Shown here one piece after another: positions 32,263 to 62,100 of a stretch of 64,000 nucleotides of DNA. The notes under the pieces are model-generated. The model saw nothing but the letters and a program-made list of their open reading frames with translations, was not told the DNA's origin and ran no database searches. The translations under genes and the position numbers were made by a program. The stretch's first letter is position 1. Every line of letters starts with the position of its first letter. Source of the DNA: Aptenodytes patagonicus (lineage: Eukaryota > Chordata > Aves > Sphenisciformes > Spheniscidae); contig NW_027472011.1 of NCBI RefSeq assembly GCF_965638725.1, positions 651,633 to 715,632 on the forward strand. Direction: 5' to 3'.

Positions 32263-34228
32263 GGGCTGCCTCAGTGGCTCAGGGTGTCAAGGGGCAGCCT
32301 GGGAGCAGGGTTTGGGCCGGGCTGGGGAGTGGGGTCCAGAGCCACCGGGACAACAGCGGTGACAGAGCGGGGACCTTCCCGAGTGCCAGGCAGTGGCTCC
32401 CTAAGGAAAACGGGTGCTGGTGGGCAGGTGGGCAGGGCTGGGTGGGTGTGCATGTCCCCACCATGTGCCACGTGTGTGTCCCCACTATGTGCATGGCCAC
32501 GTTCGAGTGTGGGACCCCCAAGGCAGCCCCGTGCCCCCCTTGCTCCTGCCCAGGGCACGCTGCCAGGCTCAGCCATGGCGGCAGAGCCCTGCCATCCTCT
32601 GTCACCGAATGCCGCCACGTTGGCAAAACCGTCCTGGCAGGGCCAGAGCAGCTGCGCCGGGCGGGGACCCCACAGCTCGGGGGTCATGCCCCTTCCTCCA
32701 AGGCTCTGCAGGTGGCAGGGGCTGAGATTTTGGGGTTCCCTCCCCACGTCTCTGTGCTGGGTCCAAGCAGGGGCACAGCCCCCTGCCCACCCCACTCTGC
32801 CCACGGCACCTGGGTAGGGGCAGGCCCCTGTTTTGGGTGCCCCTGCCCCCCCCAGAGCCCCCCAAGCCATCCCTGCCAATGCGCACGGCAATGCTCTCGG
32901 GGGGGGGGGGACGGGACACTGTGCCCCCTGTCCCACCCTGGTTCTGGGGCTGTGGGCAGTGCTGCCGTGGGCACTGACCGATGCCCCCTCCCCTGGGACA
33001 GCACCCCTGGGGGGGGGATCCCCACCCATGGGCATCGGAGCAGGCTGCGGGGGGGGGGGGGGGGGCGCGATTGGGATCCATCAGGACCCGCAGTCTCAGC
33101 TGGGCTACGCTGTCCCCGGCCGTGGGGGGGTCCGGGCCCCCCGTTCAGCCCTGCGGCAGCACCGGTGGGTGTCTGTTCACTCCCCTGGCATACAATGAGC
33201 TGCAAGGCCTCAGCTGCCTTCGAGGGGGTCCCTGCATGGGTGCTGCCCACCCGGGCAGGGCTGGGCGATGGCGGGGGTGGGCACAGAGACCCTCCTGCTC
33301 CTGCCCAGTCGGGGTGCTGAGGTCGCGGCTTGCGGGGGGGGGTGACTGAGGGGCCGTGGACCGGGGCGGGGACACGACCCCACGTCCCCCTGGGGGTCCG
33401 ACCCCGCAGGGCGTGGGGGCGTGGGGCAGCTGCCTGGGGGTCCCGTGGGTCCAGCGTGGGAGGGAACGCCACGCCTGCCTTTCCGGGACTCCAGCAATGG
33501 GAACAAGCTGGGGGGCCAAGCCTGGGCTGAGCGCTTCCAGCTGGGGTGGGGTGGGACCACCGCTGGGACCCCGAGCCGCCCGAGATGTGTGGCCAGGACC
33601 CTGGGGGGCTGTGGGGTGCAGGGTGGGTGCTGCCAGAACAGGGTAGCCAGGTGCTGGGGGAGGGCGCGGGTGAAGTCCTCTTGCCCTGGGCCTGTACCAG
33701 CCGGGACCCCCACGCACTCCTGCTGCTGCGGGGCTGGCGTCACCGTCCCCGGGGGTGTCCCCATGTGTCGCCCCCTTCCCTGCTTACAGACACCCGGAGC
33801 CGGTGCCTTTCTGCAAGGCCTTTTATTTCCATGTCAGAAAGCCCCCCTGCTCCGAGGGACGCTGGCACCGCCGTCCTGCGCCTCTGCTACGGGGGCACCA
33901 GGACCCCCTGGGGGGGGGGGGGGGGGGGTGTGCACCCTGTCCCCGAGGGCGGGCGGGGGGCTGCCCCCAGCCCCAGGACCCCCGCGGTCACCCCAGGCAG
34001 GGGCTGGGGACATCGGGCCAGGACCCAGCGCCGAGCGAGGGGTAACAGGGGCAGCACGGTGTGGGGGTACATGTGCTGACGCTGAGCAGGGCATGGTGGC
34101 GTCACCATCGCTGCGGCACATGGCAGCACGAGACACAGGGGCGGGGGGGGGGGGGGACACGGGCCACCCCCACGGGTGGGATGCGGGTGGGGGGGAGTGG
34201 GGTTATTTTTTTTTTTTTTCCCTTTTTC

Positions 34229-34234
34229 TTTATT
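34229..34234 (-). promoter_or_regulatory. EBF4: Candidate poly(A) signal of EBF4
   Basis: AATAAA on the minus strand about 1.16 kb past the EBF4 stop, followed downstream (leftwards) by T- and G-rich sequence in the minus sense. A second AATAAA is at 33822-33827. Confidence 0.45.
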
Positions 34235-34714
34235 TACAAAATTCCCGGCTGCTCCCTCCCAGCTGGGAGGACAGGAAAAACCCCGGTGCGGGGAGGCAGC
34301 GCCAGGGTTGGGGGGGGTCTCCTGCCCGCCCTGCCAGAGCCCCTGCCTACTGGCTCGCCTGCTGCTAAAAATAATAATAATATTAATATTAATAGTGATA
34401 ATAATGAGAAAAGACCTGCGGTTGTGTCCTGGGGCAGCCAGCCCGGCGGCTGATGGGGCCGGGAACCGTGCCATCCCCATGCCAGGGGCTCAGGTCGGTG
34501 GGCCAGGGCAGCCCAGATCCCCTGCCCGGGCGGCGCTGAGGCCCCGATCCTGCGCGGGGGCGCGGGGTGCAGGCAGAGATCCGGTCTCAGCTGCCCGGGA
34601 GCTGCAGGTGGGCGGCTCCAGATGTGGAGCTGCACATCTGGGGAGGGAGTGCTGGCCACGGCGGTGAGAGAGCCGGGAAGTGTGGGGGGAAGCTGGGTCA
34701 CAGTGGAGCATCCA

Positions 34715-34816
34715 TCCTGCCCTGGAACATCCCCTCATCCTACCCTGGAGCATCCATCCCACCCCGGAGCATCCATCCCGCCCCGGAGCATCCATCCCTC
34801 CCGCCCCCGAGCATCC
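34715..34816. repeat. 25-bp minisatellite in the EBF4 3' UTR
   Basis: About four copies of a CCCGGAGCATCCATCCC-containing unit. Confidence 0.8.
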
Positions 34817-35391
34817 TGCCCGTGGCTTCCGCTGCTGCCACCCCGCACCCCCGCAGGTCTCTCGGTGTCTTTCTGAGGCTAAACCCAGAGCGTTTGGGTC
34901 ATTCCCGGGGGCTCCCCCCAGGGCCCCTCTCTGGCCCCAGGAGGGGCTGCCCGCCGAGCCGAGCCTTGCCAAGCCACGCCGGTGCTGGCCCTGGCCAGGA
35001 TCACCCCCCCACACCCCGGAGACACCCCGCTGGGGGGTGCAGCCCCCATCCTGTGAGGGGGCCGAGCTCCGTGGGGCCGGGTTGGGGCGGCCGCAGGGCA
35101 GCGGGGTGGCGGGTCCAGTGGCCCCACATGCCCTGACCCCGGTGGGAGCCCCCGGGAGCAGGTCGGAGGGGCCAGCACCACTGGGCTGCGAGACCACGCT
35201 CAGTCCCGGTCCATGTCGCGGCTCCGGCACTGTCCCGGCTCACATGGGCGGCACGAGGCGGCCGGGCCCGGCTGCAAGGGAAGGCGAGGGGTGGGCACGC
35301 CGGGGCAGGGGGTCCCTGCCCTCCTTGGCCCCGCTCCCCCTGCCCGTCCCAGCAGGATGGGGGCGCCGGTGCATCCCAGGACCTACTGTGC

Positions 35392-54584
<19,193 letters not shown>

Positions 54585-54879
54585 GGCAGGGGCTCAGCGG
54601 CCGCCCCCAACTTTCCTGCCCCGGGCCCGGCAGCGGAGCTCAGAGCCGGGCAGGTGCCGGGGGCCGCCGTCCCGGCCGCCGGGGAAGCGGCATCTGCGGC
54701 GGGTGGCCGGGCGGGAGCGGGGGGAGGCTCGGGGGGAGGCCCGGGGGAGGCGGGAGGCGGAGGCAGGCGGAGGCAGGGCCGGAGAAGTTGGAGACGGAGG
54801 CGACCAGCAGCCAAGTGTGGGGACCGGGAGGGGAAGGGGCGGGGGGCGGCGGCGGCGGCGGGGGGGGGCGGGGAGGAGG

Positions 54880-55240
54880 GATGGGGAAGGCAGGGGAGGA
54901 GTGGAGGGAGGGATGGAGGAAGGGATGGAGGAAGGCTTAGAGGAGTGGAAGGAGGGATGGGGAAGGCAAAGGAGGAGTGGAAAGGAGGGATGGAGGGAAG
55001 CTTAGAGGAGCGGAGGGAGGGATGGAGGGAGGGATGGGGAAAGCAGAGGAGGAGTGGAGGGAGGGATGGAGGAAGGCTTATAGGACTGGAGGGAGGGATG
55101 GAAGGAGGCAGAGGAGGAGTGGAGGGAGGGATGGAGGGAGGCTGCGAGGACTGGAGGGAGGGATGGAGGGAGGGAGAGGAGGAGTGGAGGGAGGGATGGA
55201 GGAAGGCTGAGAGGAGGAGTGGAGGGATGGAGGGGGGAGG
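54880..55240. repeat. GGAGGGAGGGATGGAGGAAGG minisatellite upstream of EBF4
   Basis: About ten copies of a 28-50 bp unit with the core GGAGTGGAGGGAGGGATGGA on the plus strand, purely purine apart from T. It has strong G-quadruplex and triplex potential, 0.3-0.65 kb upstream of the EBF4 ATG. Confidence 0.9.
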
Positions 55241-55309
55241 AGGCCGGAGAGGGGGCGCGGGAGGGGGCAGGCGCGGCCCGGGATGGGGCGGGCGGCGGCG
55301 GGGGCTCGT

Positions 55310-55361
55310 TACCGGGCGGGCAGCGGCGGCGGCGGCGGCGGCGGCGGGCGCGGCGCGGGGC

Positions 55362-55392
<31 letters not shown>

Positions 55393-55420
55393 GCGGCAGC
55401 GGCAGAGGCAGCAGCAGCAG
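55310..55420. repeat. (GGC)n trinucleotide tract
   Basis: Interrupted GGC/GCA repeats; length polymorphism is likely. Confidence 0.9.
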
Positions 55421-55844
55421 GAGCGGGCGGGCGGGAGGGCCGGAGGGTCCGGGGGGGCCGCCTCCCCGCCGCCGCCCCGCTCCCCGGCCCCGCCGCCCCG
55501 CCGCGGCCACCAGCACCATCAGCACCAGCACCCGCCGCCGCGGCCCCGCCGCCCCGCCGGCCCGGGCCATGCCGCCGCCGCCTCCCCGGGGAGGCAGGGC
55601 CGGAGCCGCCGGGGGAGGCGGGGGCCGCGGCCGGGCAGGCTGACATCATTCCGGGGAGGAGCGGTCCCTCCCCGCGCCGGCGGAGGGGCTCCGCGGCCAG
55701 GGCCGCACCGGCCGCGCCGGGGGAGGGGGCGGCGGGGACCGGGCACCCCGGGGGGCAGCCGGGACTGGACGGACCGGAGAGCCCCTGCGCTCCCTGGGGC
55801 GGCCGGTGCGACCACCGCGCCTCCCGCCCCGAGAGACCCCAGGC

Positions 55845-56115
55845 AGGCCCCGGGGGTACCCCGGGGAGACCCCGCTGCGTCCCCCGAGATGCCCTGGAGG
55901 GACCCCAGACAGGACCTGGAGCTGCTCCGGAGCAACCTCGCTATATCCCGCGAGACACCCTGCAAAGACCCCAGGCAGGCCCCGGGGGTACCCCGGAGGA
56001 GACCCCGCTGCATCCCCCGAGATGCCCTGGAGGGGCCCCAGGCAGGCCCCAGGGACACCCTGGGGAGACCCCGCTGCATCCTCTGAGACACCCTGAGAGA
56101 CCCCCCTGCATCGCA
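55845..56115. repeat. Tandem repeat with GGGGGTACCCCGG core
   Basis: About five copies of a 55-65 bp unit (GACCCCAGGCAGGCCCC, GAGACCCCGCTGC, GAGATGCCCTGGAGGG), degenerating towards 56300. Confidence 0.85.
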
Positions 56116-57394
56116 ACGTGCCTCGGAGAGACCCCAGACGAGCTCTGGAGATGAGCCAGATGTCCCCCCAACACCCCAGAGAGGCCTCAGGGCATCCCCT
56201 GCAGAGACCCCGTTTGGGTCCCCTGCACCCCCAGGGTCCCCCACACTGACCCCCAATCAGCCCCTCAGACACCTCGGAATGACCCCAAAGAGCCACCAAG
56301 CACCCCAAAAACCCCAGCGTGACCAGCTGGACCCCTTGAAATGCCCCTCACGGGACCCCTGCACACCCGAGACACCCCAGGGTGACCCCTGTGCCCCTCA
56401 GCATACCCCAGAGGTGACCCCCAAAATCACCCCCAGTGCCCCACATAAACCCGACTGACCTCTCTGGGGCACAGCCAGTGGGGTCTCAGCCCCCCACGTC
56501 ACCGTGCCCACAGCAGACCCACGGCGAAGGGGGCCCATCCCCATCCCCTCCCCGCTGTGCAGCCCTGCCAGGCAGGGTACGGGCAGGGTACGGGCAGGGA
56601 AGGGGGTGCCAGCCCTGCACAGCTGCCTCCAGTCCCTGCATTGGCATCGGGCTGGGGGCCACGGGGGGCAGCGGGAAGCACCCAAGGGGGCAGGGACCCC
56701 AGGGGCAGCATGGAGACACCCGTCCCAGCCCCTCCTGTGGTGTCCCCAGCACCCAGCGGGGCAAGCTGGGAGCCCTCGGGGGGTGCACGTTGCCCAGGGG
56801 ACCCTCACCCATGGGGAAAGGCCCCAAAGGAGGCTGAGGAGTTGGGGCGTTGCTTGATCTTCCGCCAGGGAGCCAGCGCTGCCAGCCCGGGGGGAGGCGA
56901 GGGGGGTCCCGGGGGGAGCAGAGGCTTCCAGCAGCTGAAGGGGCTGGGAATCCCAAACCGCGACCGGCTCCGGCTCTCCCTTGCTGCAGGAGGGGATGCC
57001 GGCCCCGCGGCGGGAGCGGGGAGTTGGTGTCCGTGCCCAGGCAGCCAGGCTGCGGGCAGAGCTGACGAGGGCGGCACACAGGGACCCCCAGGGCAGCCCC
57101 TCGCCACGGGCAGCGTCTCTCGCACACTGCCCTCTCGCTCACACGCTGTGGGGGGGCTCTGCAGCCTGTCCCCCGATGCAGCTCCATGCTGTGCCCTTTT
57201 CCCTCTGGCCACGCAGCCCCAGGGCTGCCGCAGCACCTGCACGGGGCTCGGCAGCAGGGGCCGAGCCCACCCAGAGCCCACCCAGCACCCCGCCCCCATC
57301 ACCCGGAGCCTCCCGAGGGCTGGTGAGGCCACGATGGCTCCTGCAGAAACCGGGCGTCCGTTTATTCATGCACCCACCCAGCCCAGTGTCCATC

Positions 57395-57605
57395 TGTCCA
57401 TGCCCCCGTCCATCCCAGCATCCATTTGGGTGTCCACGCCCCCCGTCCATCCCAGTGTCCATCTGTCCATGCCCCCGTCCATCCCCGTATCCATCCATCC
57501 ATCCCAGCATCCATCTGTCCACGCCCCCGTCCATCCCGGTGTCCATCCGTCCATGCCCCCGTCCATCCCCACATCCATCCGTCCCTGCCCCCGTCCTGCC
57601 CAGAT
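57395..57605. repeat. CCATCTGTCCATGCCCCCGT minisatellite
   Basis: About seven copies of a 25-30 bp unit (GTCCATCC, GCCCCCGTCCATCCC). Confidence 0.85.
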
Positions 57606-59053
57606 ACCCCAGGGATGGGCGCCACCGAAGGGACCCCAGCTCCTGCTGCAGGCGGAGCAGGGGGCAGTGGGGGACCTGCTCCCTGCCCCCCCTCCCCCCC
57701 CTTTCCAGGCAGCACCGGGCTGAGCTGTACCGGGGGACACGAGTCCCTCCACCAGGACTGGCCCCATGGGGAGCCGTGTTCCCTGGCGTGGCTCCGGTAA
57801 TGGGCCCTAATGGAGGCAGCGCGGCTGAGCACCGGGGGGGGGGGCCGGCAGCGCTGCGGGGACTGCCCCCGCTCATGGCTGGGGGTGAGGGGGGGATGCT
57901 CAGGGCCCCTCGCTCCAGCCGCCCCACAGCAAACCCCTGTGGGGCCAAGCAGCTGGGGGGGTGCTGCTGCACCCACTGCCCAAGGGCACCCACAGGGACC
58001 ACCGCAGCCCCCCACACCCGCTTGCTGCGGGCAGAGGGGCACTGGGGAGGGGGCTGGGACCCCGGGGCAGCTGGGCTCCGGGGGGGGGGTCCAGGGGCGG
58101 CCGGGGAGGATGGAGGCTGGGGGGCAGGGGGTCTCACCCCCGCTCGCCTCCCCCCAGTTGGGTTTTCTGGACGGGCTTCTCCCTCCCTCCGGCTAATGGG
58201 CTGCGGGGCCCATGGGAGCCACCGGCGTTAGGGTAAGTGCAGGGTGGGGCTGAGCCGGAAGGGGGGAGCCCATTTACTGCCTCTCCAGGGACCCCCCCGC
58301 CCTGGGACCCCCCTTCCCCTGCAGGCAGCACCGGTGCTGCCGGGAGGGCTGGGTTCCCCCCCGCAGCAGGGAGATGGGGACCCCCGTGCAGCTGGGATCC
58401 TGTCCCCGAGCCTCCCCTCCTGTGGGGCTGGGGCTGAGCGGGGGCATGGGGACCCCGGGCAGGGCTGGGCCCCGTCCCTGTCCCTGTCCCCGTCCCGTTT
58501 CGCCTGGGCTGGAGAGGGGCCACCCGGTCCCGTCCTGGCGTGGGCACGGGGATGGGCATGGGGAAAGGGGTTTGGCAGCAGAGCTGGGAAAGGCAACCCA
58601 CGCCAAGCCCGCGCCGTCCCGTGCCAGATCCGCGCCAAGCTCCTGCCAGACCCACGCCAAGCCCATGCCACCCCACACCAGACTCATGCCAAGCCCCTGC
58701 CGTCCCACACCAGACCCACGCTAGATCCATGCCAAGCCCAGGCCATCCCCTGCCCAGGACCACCCCAAAACCCCCCCAAGCTCCCACCACCCACGCCAAG
58801 CGCCCGGCACGTGCCACCCGTGCCATCTAGTGGGGTAAGGCCAGAAGGCAGCCGGGCACCCACCGTGTACCTGTCGGGTGCCCACCCTTCCCACGCCTCG
58901 CAGCACCCCAGGGACGCACTGGGCACAGGCCACCGTGCCCGCACGGGACACCGTCCTGGCACAGGGCACCATCCTGGCACGGGGCACCATCCCGTCACAG
59001 GGCGGGCGAGACGCGCAGCCCCGGCCCTCGGGCGCAGCCGCTTCAGCTCCGGC

Positions 59054-59059
59054 TTTATT
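59054..59059 (-). promoter_or_regulatory. Poly(A) signal of the RNF145-like gene
   Basis: AATAAA on the minus strand (TTGCAATAAAGCC context) about 140 bp past the likely stop codon near 59192. Confidence 0.7.
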
Positions 59060-59191
59060 GCAAAAAGAGTCCGTAGGGGTGCAGGCACTCGGGGATGCTG
59101 GTGCCACGTGGGGTCCCGGCCCCACTCGCTGCCAGCCGGTGGCACGGCCCCCGCAGAGGGACCCTGGCACGGGGGGCGGCAGTCCACGGTG

Positions 59192-62100
59192 CTAGGAGGG
59201 GCGGTGGCTGCTGTGGGAGTCCCCGCTGTCCCCCGCGCCGAGCTCGGGGCTGGCAAAAGGGTCCGGGCTGGCGGGCGAGGGGGACGGATGCTGCGTGTCC
59301 CTGCTACGGGGGTGAGGGTCCCCGTGGGGCTGTGGGACGGCACCCGCTTCTCGTTCCTGCGGGGTGGAGGCGTGGGGATGAGCGGGGTGGTGGGGGGCTG
59401 CGCTCCCCAGCCCCATCGTCCTGGGAAGCCCCTCTGTCCCCCTGGCCTGGGGCCACGCTGGGCAGCCCGTCCTCCCGGGGCTGAGCTGGGGCTGGGCTCG
59501 TGGCGGCTCCTCCGTCCTCCAGCACCTCATCCCCGTTGGCCAGCACCGGCCGAGCCGCCCTCCCCATGCCGGGATCCTCCTCGGCAGCCACCGAGCGTGA
59601 CTTGCTGGTGGCACATGGGGCACGTGTCCTGCACGTAGAGCCACTTGCGGAGGCAGGTGGCGTGGAAGAAGTGACTGCAGGGGGTGACGACGGCCACCTG
59701 CATGTCCTGCGGGCAGGGAGAGGACGTCACCCAGCGGGCAAGGGACCCCCTGGGGCTGCCCAGAGTGGGGTCCCCCCAGCACCGCAGGGAGGGGGGCAGC
59801 CCCCAGGGTGCTGGCGAGGGGAGGGGGCTGACTGGAAGCAGATGGCACAGACATCGTTGTGGTCCCGCAGCTGCCTGCCCGTGGCCCGGGGCAAGGAGTT
59901 GATCTTCTTGGCAGCCTGCGGCGCAGCAGAAAGCTCCTCCAGCCCGACTGAGCGCGCAGCCAGACGTTGAAGTAGGAGTGGATGATGATGACGGAGGCGC
60001 CCATCCAGCTCCACTCCCCGAAGAGGGACTCACAGGTGCCGTAGCCCACCACGCAGACGGCCACCAGGAACTCCAGCACCCGGCTCACCGCGTTCACGCA
60101 GTAGATGATCTCGTCCATCCGCTCCAGCGGCGTGTCCTGGAGGCAGCTCCACCATGAAGAGGGCGTAGATGAAGAGGGTGCCCATCACCTGGCGAGCGGC
60201 GGGACGGCGCCTTGTTGACGGTGCCGGATGGCAGATTGCACACCCCCACCCGGTGTCCCAGTCGGGGTTGGGTGGGGGTGACTGGGGCAGGGTCGTGGGC
60301 ATGGGATGGGCAGGGATGCCCACCCCGGGGGGCCCACCGAGACCCCAGTCGGAGGGAGCGGGAGCTGCCATACCTGCAGAGAGGTGAGCATGCAGCTGGA
60401 GACAGGATCAGCAGCCAGAAATCCAGGTGGAAGAAGTGGGCGATCTTGTAGGCCATGAAGCAAGGGAAAACCAGCAAGAAGAGGCACATGCTGACGCCGC
60501 GGAAATGCTTCCAGGGGCTCCTAGGGGAGGCACAGCTCAGCGGGGCTGTGCCCACCCTGGGAGCAGCACCCACCCCCCCGGGACACCACGCTCCTGCCCC
60601 CTCCGCTGCCACCGATTCTGCCCAAAAAAAGGGGAACGAGGACCCGAGGCGGGGGGAGCACATGGAGGGCATGGACCCAGCCTGGCTCTTCCCCCGACGC
60701 AGCGGGGGAGGACCCCCACCACCCCTCCCCGCTGCCCCCCAGCACAGGGGGCCGGATCCTGCTGCTCTTCCTTCCCCTGGTACCTGTTGCGGGAGGCCCC
60801 CAGCGCCAGCACGATGGATCAGCTATCTCGATCATGGACTGCAGCGTGGAGGTCACCACGATGAAGAGGATGATGCTGAGGAGGAAGGTCCGCTGGAGGA
60901 TCTGCAGGTCGAGCAGCCCCGTCTGCAGCGCCAGCAGCAGCAGCGTCACGCCCTCCGTCACCCCCCCTGCCAGGAGCGGGGCGTGAGGCCGGCAGCCGCA
61001 GGCACGTGCCACGTGGCCACCGCGTGTGCCGTGCCCTGGTCACCCCTCGGGGAAATGCCCCGGCCCCCGGATCCCCTCGCGACTCCCCCATCCTCCCCAC
61101 CCTGTGCTGGGCTCCTGCAGGCAAACTGGACTGGGAGAAGGGATGCCTGCCTGTGCCCCTCGCCTGGCCGTGCCCCCGCCGCGGGCTCACCTGTGCATGA
61201 CGTTGCCGTTCTGGAAGGCACCGAAGCCCAGGAGGTAAAACTTGCAGAGGTTGAGGACGCCCAGGGCGAGGTAGGAGACGGTGAAGGTGAGGCCAACGAG
61301 GGAGTAGGGTGTGCTGCAGCACTCGGCCGCGCTACAACGGAGCCCGGGGTGAGTGTGGATGCTGGCAGGGGCTGGCAGGGGCCAGGCAGCGCAAACCAGA
61401 GCCCCAGCCCCTCCTCATCCTCCTCCCGCAGCTATGCCAGAGGAAGGCTGAGCTCCCCCAGCTCCTGCCTGCCCTGGTCCCTACCTGCTGAGGAGGAGGA
61501 AGAGGAGGCCCTGCTGGGGCCAGGGGGCTACCGGAGGAGGCGAGGAAGGAGGAGAGCCGGAGGGAGAAGAGCACCAGCCAGAAGACGAGGAAGAGGAGCG
61601 GGACGGCCAGCTGGCTCCAGAGGGACACCCCCAGCGCGACCAGCCGGTACACCTCCAGCGCCTGCGGGGACGGGGACGCTCAGCGGGCTGCCCCCCATCC
61701 CGCCCCACACGTGGGGGACAAGGAGGGTGCAGGGGGCCTGGCCGCTCGAGGGGACAGCCCTGCAACCAACCCTGCATCAAGCCAGGCTCAACATGGGAAC
61801 CCTCATCCCACAGCCCCCTGTCCCACAGCCCCCCGTCCTGCAGCCCCCCGCCCCACTCACCTGCACGACCTGCCGGCAGGCAGCGGCAGCCAGCTGGAAG
61901 GGGACGAGGACGTGGGAGCCGAGGACGTAGATCACCTCCAGGACGGTGAGGATGGCGGCGAAGGTGTTGAGGACGGGCAGGGTGTGAGGGGGAGGCCGCA
62001 GAGGCGAGCCAGCACCGGCAGCAGCGGGGCGCCGAACAGCCACGGCCGCCTGCTCCTCATCAGGAGGGAGCAGAGGGCGCACAGGCAGAGCTGGCCTGCG

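Larger units (their letters stand above)
26966..33820. other. Intergenic region between the protamine array and EBF4
   Basis: No supportable gene was found. It contains AT-rich islands that resemble conserved non-coding elements (27030-27190, 28015-28295, 31215-31300, 31785-31850), minisatellites (28620-28965, 29440-30240, 32205-32262) and many G-runs (for example 29410-29424, 33050-33066). Long open frames here are low-complexity shadows of the repeats. It lies downstream of EBF4, whose 3' UTR may reach about 33822 or 34229. Confidence 0.6.
33822..35391 (-). other. EBF4: EBF4 3' UTR (candidate extent)
   Basis: Minus-strand sequence following the EBF4 stop codon. AATAAA (plus-strand TTTATT) occurs at 34229-34234 beside a T-rich tract, and again at 33822-33827; either could end the mRNA, giving a 3' UTR of about 1.2 or 1.6 kb. 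The region also holds an AT microsatellite (34367-34408) and a 25-bp minisatellite (34715-34816). Extent is inferred from the signals only. Confidence 0.45.
54585..55650 (-). promoter_or_regulatory. EBF4: EBF4 5' flank: CpG-rich promoter region
   Basis: Very CpG-rich sequence upstream of the EBF4 ATG, consistent with a CpG-island promoter and 5' UTR. No TATA box was seen and the start site cannot be placed. It contains a GA-rich minisatellite (54880-55240) and a (GGC)n tract (55310-55420). Long open frames here (for example 54539-55570 minus) are composition artefacts. Confidence 0.5.
55651..59040. other. Intergenic region between EBF4 and the RNF145-like gene
   Basis: No gene could be supported. 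It contains two tandem repeats (55845-56115 and 57395-57605) and otherwise GC-rich sequence without recognised elements. Upstream of EBF4, downstream of the RNF145-like gene. Confidence 0.6.

Noticed and set aside
61509-61526. A possible 18-bp mini-intron (GT...AG) in the RNF145-like exon 61485-61661
   Set aside because: Too short to be spliced, and removing 18 bp does not repair the frame; one extra base in a C-run explains it better.
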